Assembly: GCA_026874595.1 (NCBI GenBank)
Contig: CM049318.1
Span: 31,776,956-31,840,955 of the forward strand
Length of the DNA: 64,000 nt
Reading direction: 5' to 3'
DNA from: Sipunculus nudus
Lineage: Eukaryota; Annelida; Sipuncula; Golfingiida; Sipunculidae
Positions 37,818 through 48,920 of this stretch are shown piece by piece; position 1 is the first letter of the stretch; each line of letters opens with the position of its first letter. The notes beneath the pieces are model-generated. The model saw only the letters and a list, made by a program, of their open reading frames with translations, was not told the origin of the DNA and did not search any database. The position numbers and the translations under genes are program-made.

Positions 37818-40800
37818 TTCGCGGGATGAACAATAATCGGGCTAGAAGATACCTAATAACACCGCATGAAAATGAAAAGGTAGAGTTAATGATAAACAGT
37901 GCTGCTCTGGTTTTAAGCCCGCACTAAAACAAACCATTTAATGGAGGCCACTTTTAGCGTCAGGTATGTTCGTGATGCAGATCCGTAGGTCACTTTTTTT
38001 TCATTTCAAGATTACATGAACTGCATGGTATCAAGACTTTCCACGAGATCAGTAGCGGGCAGTTTAGTAAACATACAGCATCGTAAATGTTTATAATTTC
38101 AAACACAGCTAGATAGGAAAGGTGTTGTACAATGGTTTGTTGTGCAACGCATTAATAGTCTAAACGACTCGACTATCATTGTGTCGTGCCTCTTGTTGTG
38201 CTTTGCGAAAGGAATTAATCTCGCCGATGAATTATGTATAGGCGGTCAGGTTTCTCGTCTATTGGCCGTACGAGTTTTATGATAAGACAAAGTATATTTA
38301 TGTCATTTCATTCGGCATAAGTTGGAGAACCTTCAACTGGAAGTTGGCTGTTACAGCGGGTAAATTTTGTACGTGTGGCATGCGACTCTTTGTGCTTATT
38401 TTCTGAATAAATTTCAATCTGCGGGGCGTACATCGAGACCAACCAAATCTGTGAATTTGAGAAAGATCAAATGTATTATTTTTGGGATATTGCAGGGAAC
38501 CAAAATCAACAATTGTACTCTGGTGTCCATTAAAGATATCCAGCGGGCTTGTAATTTGATAGGGCTAGAGCCCCCATAGGCACCCACCATCCAACACTGC
38601 CTAGACCCGGACCCGCATGGGTACGACTCTACTATTTAGGGATTGTTGGAGCCAAAAGCTGACTCCCACAATGCAGCGGGGCTTATAAAACACCAGCGAC
38701 GTAGGTTAAAATGCAGTGAAGAGGGCAAAGCGGTCTGTTCAAGTGGGTTGGATAAGAATTATTTCATGCACAATTACATAAAATTGTTTTTTTTTCTGGC
38801 AAGGACTTTACGCAGTAAATAATATTTTGTAATCATACGCATGTGGAATGTAACCAAAAGTAGTTTCCTTTAAATGAACAACTTTTTTATAACAACTAGA
38901 TTTTATCGTTTGACATTTGATAAAAGTAGTACCAAGCGTCACACAGTGCAAAACAGAAACCTCTGGAGAAAGGGTGTTTTTTCTATTTTTTTAAAACAAA
39001 TATAAATCAATTTTGAAAACGGTTCATTTTTTAATGTCCCTTAGGTTTCCAAAAAAAGGCTTAATATGGTTTAATGTTGCTCTCTCACCTGACGTTTCAG
39101 ACCATATACCACTTTTTGAAGAATGGATAACTTTTCCCCACTCAAACCTACAAAAGTAGCTTCCGTACATCTGGTACCCCCCTCCCCCCAATTAAAAAAA
39201 TATTTAAATGTAATAGGTAAGTGATAATTGGTTCAATTCCATTAAAATTTCTAATTCTATAACGTGGATATTACCCATAAGCCTAAACATATCAAAGCAA
39301 TAACATGCATATTCAACGTGTATCAACATATTCGAAGCAACATACGAATACATAATTAAGAGGAACAAACCACTAATTTCTACCTGCGCTTAATATAGCA
39401 TCTATATTCCTCTACAAACTATTTTGATGCAAAGAAGTATATGTTTTCCGCAACTCTTTAAAGAAATGTCCTTCTATGATGAAAATATCGAATCTTTTAA
39501 CTCGTTCATGAAATTTTCCTATATTTTTGGGCATTATGTTTTACTACGAGGAATATCAGGCCAATCATACCAACATTCAGGAGTTGAGAAAAGTAATTGT
39601 TTCCGACAGTCCAGTAGCAGCTTATCATCGAAGAATTTCATAAAATTCAGGCATCGAACGGAGTCATAGTTTTTTTCACAAGCATGTGTATTTCGTTCTC
39701 CCACTTACTCATTTTCTATATACTGAGCCAGTATTTCCTATTTTGGCTGGTAATCTTAAGACATGCTATGATTCAACACTTTCCTGGTAGCTCCATGAGA
39801 AATCCGTATAACACCACAGCCTTTTCGACACTACTTAAAAATAACCTTTCACTCGCACTCAAAATCGTGATTTATCCTTTAAAATTAGAACCAACTTTAG
39901 ACTGAACTTATCATGGATACATACAGCAAATATAAAAATAAGAAAGTTTACAGCAAGACAATTAAATAATTAATATTAATTTGCACCAAGAAGCAGACAT
40001 GGTAGTACCTTGTCTGTGTCATATGTCACATGCACAGCCAAACTCTGATATAGCATTCACTCGTATGCCAATTTGAAATCTTTCATTTGCAAAAGCAGGT
40101 TAAATCATGAGAAATATCAATTAAATAGGAAAAATTTCATCAATATATTATGAGTCAATAATGATTTGAAGGATCATCATACTAACAATATATTGATATT
40201 TTCTTAAAATATTACGATGGCGATACCCTAGCCACAGACAAAATACGTTTTTAAGAAAATTTGTATTTTCTTAATTGTTTCACACTTATAGCATGACTCG
40301 AGACGCATTGTAAACCGATACAGTTTGTTTTAGAATTTAGGAAAATATTATAAAAACAAAGAATCATGCTTACAATGAAATTCTGCGAACCTTTTCGGTA
40401 CTTACTTGTTTCTTCCATCTGTAGTTGTTTAAGTTCAGGATCCATGAGTCGTTAAATATTTTCTGAATTAAATAAAGATGATAATTTTTTATAGCAATTT
40501 TATCCTTCATTGAACAAATGTTTCTTTTAATTGGACAAGATAATAGAAAATACCCATTAACTTCCAATTGTAGATGTATATATTGTAAAAAAAGGTAAAT
40601 CCTTGTTCAATATTGCCACATGGATTGCCAAATATTAGCCGGTTTCCAGTCAAATACAGGTTTTAATTTCCCTTTCTATGTGCAGAATTATACTACTTAG
40701 AGAAAAAGAAGTAAACCTGAGACCAGAAACATACATTGGACTGACAGAAAATACTTTAAAACGCGGTACAATGCCAACGTCTCAAGCTTCAGGAATGTAA

Positions 40801-41166
40801 ACAAACGTAACAGTACAACACTCAGCGAATACATTTGGACACTGAAAGGCAACCATGTGCAACACTCAATACAATAAAAGATTATAAGCAAAACAAAACC
40901 ATACTCCACGACTAACAAATCCTGTAATCCCTGCCTGGAAGAGAAATTCTTCATAATATACAGACCCCTATTGTCAACACTAAACAAAAGAAACGAACTC
41001 GTGAGCACTTGCCGACACAGGGCGAAACACCTCCTGGCTAACTACGCATGCACCAGATCAAACATTCAAAATTCTTAATACCTGGCACACTTCATGATGG
41101 GTTTCCGAAGAGTGAGGACGGCCCTTACGAAACAACGTTGTAAAACCCATGTAGGTTAAAGTCTTG

Positions 41167-41220
<54 letters not shown>

Positions 41221-41305
41221 TATAGTACTAATAGTTAAATATAACATTTTCTACAGATAATGAGTTATTATAACATTTACGTGTGTGTATTTATATATAT
41301 ATATA
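37818..41305. other. Non-coding stretch, nothing firmly recognised
   Basis: No recognisable gene. Minus-strand sequence near 39430-39670 reads as a balanced frame for about 40 residues but has no family that I know. An AT microsatellite occupies 41170-41214 and continues in degenerate form to the retrotransposon insertion point at 41306. Confidence 0.4.
41170..41214. repeat. (AT)n microsatellite at the retrotransposon insertion site
   Basis: An uninterrupted AT run. Shorter TA runs resume at 41291-41305 and again immediately after the right LTR (49835-49847), so the retrotransposon landed inside a TA-rich repeat. Confidence 0.95.
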
Positions 41306-42219
41306 TGTCACAGGCTTATTTTTGTATTCATTATTTTTTCATGTGCTTTAACCTGTTACCAGTATTATATATGCCTGGATGCACTTGTTTGTAGTGTACA
41401 GCTTACAGACTACCAGTTTTGTCCAGATGCACTACACCAGTGCCTGTTATTTAAATTCGAGAGGGAAACTTGTAGTTTTGCATTGTGTGTCAACCATGCA
41501 TAACATGTAAATTAGTGAAAGGCATGCTGGGAGTAGGGTCAGCTGAGCTTACCAATTGCATTGGTGACAGTGTGCTGGCCAGCTTTACAGGTTATCAGAT
41601 CAGATCCCTGTATGTTATTTGCAGGTATGTTCTCAGGTTTGTTTATTACCAGTCTTGCATGTGGTTATTTTCATATATAATTCTTTTTATAAGAAGGAAG
41701 TAAACTGTCATTTAAACTGACATATACAGTAAACTGAGATTTAAAGGAACTAACTTATTTGTTGTGGAATACTCACCTTGAAATTCCTATATTGTGAGGA
41801 CTAGGTCATGTAGTCATGTCAGGCTTATTATTTGGCTCGGTCTTTTTTTAAAGCAACTGTTGCCACTGTATTACTTTAATATATGGATAATATTAACAAT
41901 TATTTAAAGGAATTAACTTATTTGGTGTGGAATACTCACCTTGAAACTCCTATATTGTGAGGACTAAGTCATGTAGTTATTGTCAGGCTTAATAATTGGC
42001 TGGGACTTTTAAAGCCACTGTTGCCACTGTAATATTTTAATATATGAATAATATTGTGTTAGCCAATAGTATATAATAGAACCCAATTGCATTGGTGACA
42101 GTGTGCTGGCCAGCTTTACAGGTTATCAGATCAGATCCCTGTATGTTATTTGCAGGTAAATAAAGGTTCCAGTATCTTCTAGTGCTTTTTGTGGTCTGTT
42201 ACCAAAACACACTGCGACA
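41306..42219 (+). repeat. 5' LTR of the Ty3-type element (914 bp)
   Basis: It begins TGTCACAGG and ends CTGCGACA. It contains two internal duplications: an exact 76-bp copy (41552-41627 and 42083-42158) and a diverged tandem pair of about 160 bp (41741-41903 and 41904-42062). An AATAAA lies near 42158-42163, about 55 bases before the LTR end, and is the likely poly-A signal. No strong TATA box was identified. Confidence 0.97.
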
Positions 42220-42222
42220 ATT

Positions 42223-42240
42223 TGGCGCCCAACGTGGGAC
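42223..42240 (+). other. Primer-binding site of the Ty3-type element
   Basis: TGGCGCCCAACGTGGGAC begins three bases after the 5' LTR. It starts with TGG, the complement of the tRNA CCA end, as expected for minus-strand priming. I have not assigned the tRNA. Confidence 0.85.
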
Positions 42241-43230
42241 ATGAAGCTACTGGGACTACAAGGCTGGGCTAGCATCCTGGTAATTTTGCCTTGACCAGGA
42301 TCGATGGGTATGGGTTGTGGTGCCTTGCTGAGGGCTGCATGGTGGTTTGTGGACAGCTGCCTCTACCCCAGACCAGGTGCTTTGGCGGGACTCTCTGGGA
42401 CTCTCTGGAGCATGTCGTGGATCCATTGTGTACCAAAGGACTTGTTTTGAGCCTCAACAATGTGCTTGGGACTTTTGTGTGTGCAGAATGGACACTGTGT
42501 ATTAATGATCACCTGGAACTGACTTGCACTTCTTGGACTTCTTGCTCAGATAAGTCACATGTATAAGTTTATGTATGCAAACTTCATCACAAACTTCATC
42601 TGCACTTAAGGTTATCACTTGGTATATAGTACCGGAAAACTATTGTCTGATAAATATTATTGCTTGATTGGTATAGTGTGGTATTCAACACATTAGTGTG
42701 CCATAACTGACAACCATATGTTAATACACACATAAGTAACTTTGTTCTTTTTACAGCAAGTGCTGTAGATGTGTTTAGTGCATATAATTGTAATCATGTC
42801 ATTTGCAGACCTGATGTATAATCAATGTATATAGTACCAATGCCACTTCTGTGGTACCCAAGTACAAAAGTAACCCAAGTCTAACCCAAACCTGACCTGT
42901 TGTACCATTACTTATTACAGTACAACACATTTTTTTGTGGTGATGGCTGTACAATAACCACCCACCATCTGATTGGTTATGGATGTCAGTACTTGCTTTA
43001 CTGTGTAAATGCAAGTGTCATTTACTTTATTCCCTTTGTAAATTGGGGTTACTTTATTCCCTTTGTAAATTGGGGTTACTTTATTAAGACTTGTCAGTAC
43101 TTACATTAATGTGTACATACAAGTGTCATATGCTTTGTTCTCTTTGTAAAATAGGGTTACTTTACTAAGGTGTACAGACATTTGCCTTGAAGTAATCTGG
43201 TTTAGTATAGTCTATTACTGGGTCATCAAT
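42241..43230 (+). other. Leader between primer site and gag
   Basis: About 1 kb without a convincing ORF. It includes a tandem pair of 27-bp units containing TTCCCTTTGTAAATTGGGG (43024-43050 and 43051-43077), and a diverged third copy near 43132-43165. This is the expected place for dimerisation or packaging signals, although none is demonstrated. Confidence 0.6.
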
Positions 43231-44313
43231 ATGGAAACAAAACCAGTAGGCCTTAAAACAGAGGCTGAAACAAAGACCCTTAAAGCTGAGACAGATGCTG
43301 ATGTCTGTGATGCAGATGTACAAAAGATAATTGATTACTTACACAGAACTGGGAAGTATAAAGTGTCAAGGGTGGCGGAGGAATCGCTAACCGCAGCATC
43401 ACCAGGGGTCTTAGATAGTCAGGGGGCCAGCAGTGGTTTAGTTTATGGTCAGATTCCAAGAGTGTCCACATTTTCAGGGGAATTTCCAACCCCTAAATCA
43501 GAAGTCTCCTTTGATGTTTGGAGATTTGAGATACGTTGCTTAACTAGGGATGGCCTGTATTCTAAACCAGTACTTACCCAAGCTGTAAGGAAATCCTTAA
43601 AAGGGGATACAGCAAAAATCTTGCTGCAAATGGGTGAGGGTGCTACGCTGGAAGAAATTGTTGACAAACTTGAGGGGATCTATGGTACTGTGGTAACGGG
43701 TGAAGCTCTCCTACAAACCTTTTACATGGAAAAGCAAAGAGAAGGAGAAAGTGTGGCTGCATGGGGGTGAAGGTTAGAAGAGCTGCTACAGAAAGCAAAA
43801 GAAAAAGGTATGATTGAGAGTAGAGCTACAAATGAAATGCTTAGAACCAAATTTTGGTCAGGGCTGTGTCATGAAAGTCTGAAAAATGCCACTCGTCACA
43901 AATTTGATTATGTAAAAGATTTTGACCAATTAAGAAGAGAAGTTAGAGCCATAGAGCAAGAGTTGAAGGAAAATGATAAATGGACTGGGTCTCGGACTAG
44001 GAGGGTCCATAGCTTACAACAGGCCGCAAATACACAATCAACAGAGGTCAACATAGATCGTATCATAGGTAGGTTAGAGGCACTAGAAAAGAAACAGTTG
44101 GATCCTAAGCTGGCAAATTCTGATATCAACAGGGTCGTAGCTAAACTAGAGGCTATTGAGAGAAGATTACAGACATTAGAGAATAGTGCACCTAGACAGG
44201 CAGGGGGACCTCCACCTTTCTATCAGGCTCAGAGATACCAGCCACGTGGACGTGGACGGGGTGGTCAGTCACACTTTAATTCGACACACAATCCTCCAGC
44301 GTTAAACCAGTAA
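43231..44313 (+). CDS. gag: gag of the Ty3-type element (interrupted by one TGA)
   Basis: A single frame from ATG 43231 to TAA 44311 (360 codons), interrupted once by TGA at 43768-43770. Residues about 85-180 match the capsid region of Ty3 Gag: FSGEFP, a W-R-FE-IRC block, then QAVRKSLKGDTAK, then EGIYG. A helical stretch follows, and the C-terminus is Arg/Gly-rich (RGRGRGG) where many relatives have a CCHC zinc knuckle; no knuckle is visible. Gag forms the particle and binds the genomic RNA. The TGA splits it into 179- and 180-residue parts and most simply arose by substitution. Readthrough cannot be excluded, but the TGA-A context is not a known strong readthrough context. Confidence 0.9.
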
Positions 44314-45257
44314 AGGCCTCGTCAATGGGGCGAGACAGAGGCCCTTCTGTATGTAGCCCCAAAAGTAATGGTGATCTGATAGAAAAGTTGGTAGGAGATA
44401 GCAATGAAACTGAAATTCAGGTTGAAGGCCTAAGTTGCCTGTGCATGATAGATACTGGTTCTATGGTTAGCACTGTATGTGAACAGTTCTATAGACAAAA
44501 TTTGACATATAGACCACTTCATTCGCTAACCGGGCTGGGACTAGAAATATACAGTGCCAATGGTCAAACCATACCATTCTTAGGATATTGTGAATTGAAC
44601 ATTAAGGTACCAGGACTAAACTGTGAGGTGATGGCACCAGTGCTAGTAGTTAAAGACAATCATTACAATCAGCAGGTACCCATGATAATAGGCACAACTG
44701 TAATCAGATGTGTCAGAGACAACCATCCCTCCAGTAAGTTGAGTAACACAAATGTTCCAGTTGAATGGGCTTGTGCATTCCAGTGTATAAATAGTGATCA
44801 TATTGGTACAGTTGTGTCTTCTAAGAAACATCCTATGGTGATTAAACCTAATGAAATGGTGACCATCTGGGGTCAAGTGAAAGGTGCTCACAACATTAAT
44901 GCTGCAGTGACAGAGGAACTAAGATCCGCTCTTCCCCCTGGCTTAACAGTGTGCCCCAGTGTGGTAAGTGTCCCTAAAAAACAGACTGTCCAGAAGGTGC
45001 CAGTTAGATTATGTAATCTGACTGCCAGGATTGTTAAAATACCTGTAAAATCTACTCTATGTAGTCTTCACAGTGTTTCTGTTTTGCCAAAACAAATACC
45101 TGATCAAAGTGACAAAACTAACTGTTCCACCCAGATAAATCCCAATCTTACAGCTGAACAGTTAGTCAAGTCCAGTTGTTACTGCATCGGTGGGAATCTG
45201 TGTTTGCAAAATCAAATACAGATTTGGGTAGAACTTCCACTGTTGTCCATGAGATAA
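44280..45257 (+). CDS. pro: Aspartic protease region of the Ty3-type element
   Basis: This frame is -1 relative to gag and open from 44280; its first ATG is at 44325. The active-site motif is CMIDTGSMVSTV at about residues 40-51 counted from that ATG. Further on are a hydrophobic flap region and an IIGTTVIR strand typical of retropepsins. The protease cleaves Gag and Pol. Expression most likely depends on the frameshift at 44301-44307 rather than on the ATG. The frame ends at 45257, overlapping the RT frame from 45158, which lies another -1 away. Confidence 0.85.
   Translation, partial: FDTQSSSVKPVKASSMGRDRGPSVCSPKSNGDLIEKLVGDSNETEIQVEGLSCLCMIDTGSMVSTVCEQFYRQNLTYRPLHSLTGLGLEIYSANGQTIPFLGYCELNIKVPGLNCEVMAPVLVVKDNHYNQQVPMIIGTTVIRCVRDNHPSSKLSNTNVPVEWACAFQCINSDHIGTVVSSKKHPMVIKPNEMVTIWGQVKGAHNINAAVTEELRSALPPGLTVCPSVVSVPKKQTVQKVPVRLCNLTARIVKIPVKSTLCSLHSVSVLPKQIPDQSDKTNCSTQINPNLTAEQLVKSSCYCIGGNLCLQNQIQIWVELPLLSMR
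44301..44360 (+). promoter_or_regulatory. Programmed -1 frameshift signal between gag and protease
   Basis: The heptamer G-TTA-AAC (44301-44307) lies in the gag frame one codon before the gag stop. A 7-nt spacer follows, then stem 1, GGCCTC (44315-44320) with GAGGCC (44338-44343). The loop GGGGC (44327-44331) is complementary to GCCCC (44356-44360), giving an H-type pseudoknot. Slipping by -1 here leads straight into the protease frame, which is open from 44280. GUUAAAC is a known natural slippery heptamer (arterivirus ORF1a/1b). Spacing and structure match established frameshift elements. Confidence 0.75.
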
Positions 45258-48200
45258 ACCTGTCTGATAATAAGCCATTCAAAGAACCCCACAGACGTAT
45301 ACCACCTGGTATGTATGAGGAGGTTCGGCAGCATATTCAGGACATGTTAGACAGTGAGGTTATTAGAGAAAGTTATAGCCCTTACTCATCTAATCTTGTA
45401 TTAGTGAGAAAGAAAGACAACACCTTGCGTGTTTGTGTTGACTTTCGCAAACTAAATGAAAAAACCATTACTGACCCTTATGCCATCCCTAGAATTGAGG
45501 AAACCTTAGATGTTCTGGTAGGGTCAAAGTGGTTTTCCTCCTTAGATTTACAGTCTGGCTACTGGCAGATGGAAATCAAGGAGGAAGACAAGCCCAAGAC
45601 TGCCTTTTCTGCGGGTCCGCTCGGCTTTTATGAATTCAACCGCATGCCCTTTGGCCTGACCAATGCGCCAGGAAGTTTCCAGCGTTTAATGGAGAGATGC
45701 ATGAAATCGCTCAATATGAAAGAATGCATTATCTATCTAGATGACATAATCATTTTCTCAGATACGTTTGAAGAACACTTAAAACGGTTAGATTCAGTTT
45801 TTTCATGTCTAGCACAAAATGGCTTAAAGCTTAAACCCTCAAAGTGCAGCTTCTTGCAACAAAGAGTTAAATATTTGGGACACATAGTTTCAGAAGATGG
45901 CATTGAAACAGACCCTGAAAAGATAGAGGTTCTTAGAAGGTGGCCCATACCTAAGGGAGTAGATGATTTGAGAACATTTTTGGGCTTTACAGGGTACTAT
46001 AGGAAATTTGTGAAAGATTTTGCCACCATTGCAAAGCCATTAACAGATCTGGTTGTAAATGTTCCAAAGAGAAAACGCAGAAAACCCCAAACAGGTGTAC
46101 AAAAAGGAACTAGCTGGAAATGGGGCAGTGAACAACAAAAATCCTTTGAATGTTTAATCCAAAAACTAACTTCAGCTCCAATTCTAGCATACGCTGATTA
46201 TACAAAACCTTTCATCGTGCACACAGATGCTAGTAGAACAGCCCTTGGTGCAGTTCTGTATCAGGAGCAAGATGGGCAAGAGAGAGTAATTGCCTATGCT
46301 AGTAGAGTCCTGAGACCTAGTGAATCCAACTACCCTGCCCATAAATTGGAATTCCTTGCTATGAAATGGGCAATAACAAAGAAATTCCATGAATACCTCT
46401 ATGGTAATCAGTTTGTAGTAAGAACTGATAATAACCCATTAACATATGTGTTAACATCTGCCAAGTTAGATGCAACTGGGCACAGGTGGCTAGCAGAACT
46501 GTCAAATTACAATTTTTCCATAAAGTACAGGTCCGGGAAAATAAACAAAGATGCAGATGCATTGTCAAGATATCCACATCCGCAAGATATGGGGTCAACT
46601 GCTGAAATTACACCAGATATGGTACAGGCTATAGGTGATGCATGTACACTCAGCCGTAACAATGCCTCAGTGGCTGCATGTGAATGTTTACTCCTCAGTG
46701 CCCAAACAGATAACCTTACTGCAAATACAGTAGGTACATTTCCATCATCCCTGCAAACATACAGTAAGGTAGAGTTGCAAATGGCACAACGCCAGGACAG
46801 AACTATAAGTAGGGTTATATACCTATTAGAGAAAGGGAAGCGTCCACAAGGGGTAGATGTTAGAGAGGAAGACCCTGAGGTTCAGAAATACTTAAAACAG
46901 TGGCCAAAGCTGTGCTTTCATGAAGGTTTGCTCTGGAGAAGAACCAGTAGATTTGGGGTAACTCGATGGCAATTGGTGCTACCGTACAAACTGAGAGAAA
47001 CTGCACTTACAGGTCTCCATGATGATGCAGGCCATCAGGGTAGAGACCGGACGTTAGCATTAGTCAGTCAAAGGTTTTACTGGCCAAATATGGCCACTGA
47101 TGTTGAAAAGAGAGTTAAATTCTGTGTTAGGTGTATTTGTAGAAAAACACCCTCCACATTTCATAACGCCTCTTTAGTAAACATAACTAGCTCACAACCG
47201 ATGCAGTTAGTGTGTATAGACCACTTGCAGCTTGAAGAGTCTAGTGGGGGTTACTCCAATATTCTTGTCATTACTGATCACTTTACAAGGTATGCCCAGG
47301 CCATACCAACTCGAAATCAAACTGCTAAAACTACAGCCAGAGTGCTTTTTGACCATTACTTTGTCCACTATGGCTTCCCCGGTAGATTACATAGTGATCA
47401 AGGTAGGAACTTTGAGTCTTCAGTGATCAGTAATTTGTGTAAAATAGTAGGCATTGAAAAATCAAGAACAACCCCTTATCACCCAAGGGGCAATGGCATG
47501 TGTGAACGGTTTAATCATACTTTGCTAAATATGTTAGGAACCCTACAAGAGGAGCAAAAGAAGAGCTGGAAAAATTTTGTTCCAGCCTTGGTCCATGCAT
47601 ATAATGCAACACAACATGACAGTACAGGTTTCTCTCCATTTTATTTAATGTTTGGGAGACACCCCAGATTGCCAGTGGATATTGTCCTTGGAATAGATCC
47701 CAATGAACAGGATAGCAGGGGCTGTAATGACTATGCTGGTTCACTTAGACAAAAGCTAAAGACAGCTCATGAGATAGCTCTGAAAGAATCATGTAAATCA
47801 GGAGAGAAACATAAAGAGTATTTTGACAAAAAAGTGCGAGAGTCAGTATTACAAAAAGGGGACAGAGTTTTGGTAAAGAATGTAGGTGTAAAAGGAAAAC
47901 ATAAACTGGCAGATCGCTGGAGTAACACAGTGCATACCATTGTTGATCAACATAATCCAGATGTCCCAGTCTATATTGTTAAACCAGAAAACAACAAGGG
48001 TAGTAGCAAGGTATTGCATAGAAACATGCTCCTCCCGTTTATTTCACTGCCAATTTTGGAACCATCCTCGCATGTAAATTCAGTACCTTTAAGGCAGCCA
48101 GCTCATGCTGAACAGAGAGCAGAATCCCCATTAGAATCTGACACAGGCTCTGATGATGATAATACCATATATATTACTAATGTGGATAATGGTAATTGTA

Positions 48201-48493
48201 CTGAGGTTAATATAAAATCAGATTCTGAGCATAGTTTCCATATGAATGACAAAGTCAATGATAGTGACAGAACAGGAGAATGTGTATATACAGAAACATC
48301 TCCAGAGATAGTCAGTACAGAGTCTGAAGGTATTTTAGCTGTAAATGATGGTACTAAGGAGGCACAGTATGAGATAGATAATGCCTCTGTGCCCAGAAGG
48401 TCCAACAGAGTAAGATTAAAGCCTCATTGGATGAGAGGGGGTGATTGGGTTGTCCAGTCACTCGTATATAATGATCAAGCAGTTTATGTATAA
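45158..48493 (+). CDS. pol: Reverse transcriptase, RNase H and integrase of the Ty3-type element
   Basis: An open frame from 45158 (first near-cognate start at 45176) to TAA at 48491, about 1105 residues. RT: FRKLN, LDLQSGYWQ, FGLTNAP and the catalytic YLDD near residue 187. RNase H: DASRTALG, the E of KLEFLAMKW, RTDNNPL and DADALSR. Integrase: an HHCC zinc-binding segment around HQGRD...FCVRC, then catalytic D in CIDHL (near 681), D in HSDQG (near 739) and E in MCERF (near 775). The C-terminal 150 residues are acidic, ending in a basic PRRSNRVRLKP tail; no chromodomain is seen. RT-to-integrase order is that of Ty3/Gypsy. All catalytic residues are present. There is no start codon of its own, and it is -1 to the protease frame. 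Confidence 0.95.
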   Translation, partial: TVSQVQLLLHRWESVFAKSNTDLGRTSTVVHEINLSDNKPFKEPHRRIPPGMYEEVRQHIQDMLDSEVIRESYSPYSSNLVLVRKKDNTLRVCVDFRKLNEKTITDPYAIPRIEETLDVLVGSKWFSSLDLQSGYWQMEIKEEDKPKTAFSAGPLGFYEFNRMPFGLTNAPGSFQRLMERCMKSLNMKECIIYLDDIIIFSDTFEEHLKRLDSVFSCLAQNGLKLKPSKCSFLQQRVKYLGHIVSEDGIETDPEKIEVLRRWPIPKGVDDLRTFLGFTGYYRKFVKDFATIAKPLTDLVVNVPKRKRRKPQTGVQKGTSWKWGSEQQKSFECLIQKLTSAPILAYADYTKPFIVHTDASRTALGAVLYQEQDGQERVIAYASRVLRPSESNYPAHKLEFLAMKWAITKKFHEYLYGNQFVVRTDNNPLTYVLTSAKLDATGHRWLAELSNYNFSIKYRSGKINKDADALSRYPHPQDMGSTAEITPDMVQAIGDACTLSRNNASVAACECLLLSAQTDNLTANTVGTFPSSLQTYSKVELQMAQRQDRTISRVIYLLEKGKRPQGVDVREEDPEVQKYLKQWPKLCFHEGLLWRRTSRFGVTRWQLVLPYKLRETALTGLHDDAGHQGRDRTLALVSQRFYWPNMATDVEKRVKFCVRCICRKTPSTFHNASLVNITSSQPMQLVCIDHLQLEESSGGYSNILVITDHFTRYAQAIPTRNQTAKTTARVLFDHYFVHYGFPGRLHSDQGRNFESSVISNLCKIVGIEKSRTTPYHPRGNGMCERFNHTLLNMLGTLQEEQKKSWKNFVPALVHAYNATQHDSTGFSPFYLMFGRHPRLPVDIVLGIDPNEQDSRGCNDYAGSLRQKLKTAHEIALKESCKSGEKHKEYFDKKVRESVLQKGDRVLVKNVGVKGKHKLADRWSNTVHTIVDQHNPDVPVYIVKPENNKGSSKVLHRNMLLPFISLPILEPSSHVNSVPLRQPAHAEQRAESPLESDTGSDDDNTIYITNVDNGNCTEVNIKSDSEHSFHMNDKVNDSDRTGECVYTETSPEIVSTESEGILAVNDGTKEAQYEIDNASVPRRSNRVRLKPHWMRGGDWVVQSLVYNDQAVYV

Positions 48494-48902
48494 TGTCATA
48501 TTTGATTTTGAATGTTTCTTGCCTAAGGATACACATGCAGTACATTAAGTGTTAATCTTTACAACTGCACAAATTGTTCCCAATAATTGCTATTACGACT
48601 ATAGTGTGTTAATACTACAGTAGTGTGTGAGGATAGCTGTGAACTATCGAGGTTTATTGAAGGTGCACCATGTGAATTTGAATTGAGAACTGAGAGCACT
48701 GCTTTAATATTTAATGTCCTTACCACTACTGTGTAGAACTCATGAATATCTGATGTTATTACCTCCACTATATACATACATCTGTATCATCATTCATAGA
48801 ATCAACGCGTTAAATGTTCCTATTATCTCAGTGGTGAGATTAAGTGGTGTGGACACTGCTTTAATGTGTATTCGTCTGTGTTAAATGTCACGGAGGACAT
48901 TT

Positions 48903-48920
48903 AAGTGGGTGGGGGGACAG
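48903..48920 (+). other. Polypurine tract of the Ty3-type element
   Basis: AAGTGGGTGGGGGGACAG lies directly before the right LTR. A G-rich tract at this position primes plus-strand DNA synthesis in LTR elements. Confidence 0.75.

Noticed and set aside
39230-39240. GGTTCAATTCC, resembling a tRNA internal B box
   Set aside because: No A box or cloverleaf could be built around it.
41302-41305. TATA flanking both LTRs as proof of target-site duplication
   Set aside because: The target is itself a TA repeat, so any even-length match is expected; it is consistent but not evidential.
48494-48920. Possible env gene between integrase and the right LTR
   Set aside because: Only 400 bases with no ORF of useful length and no signal peptide or membrane helix.
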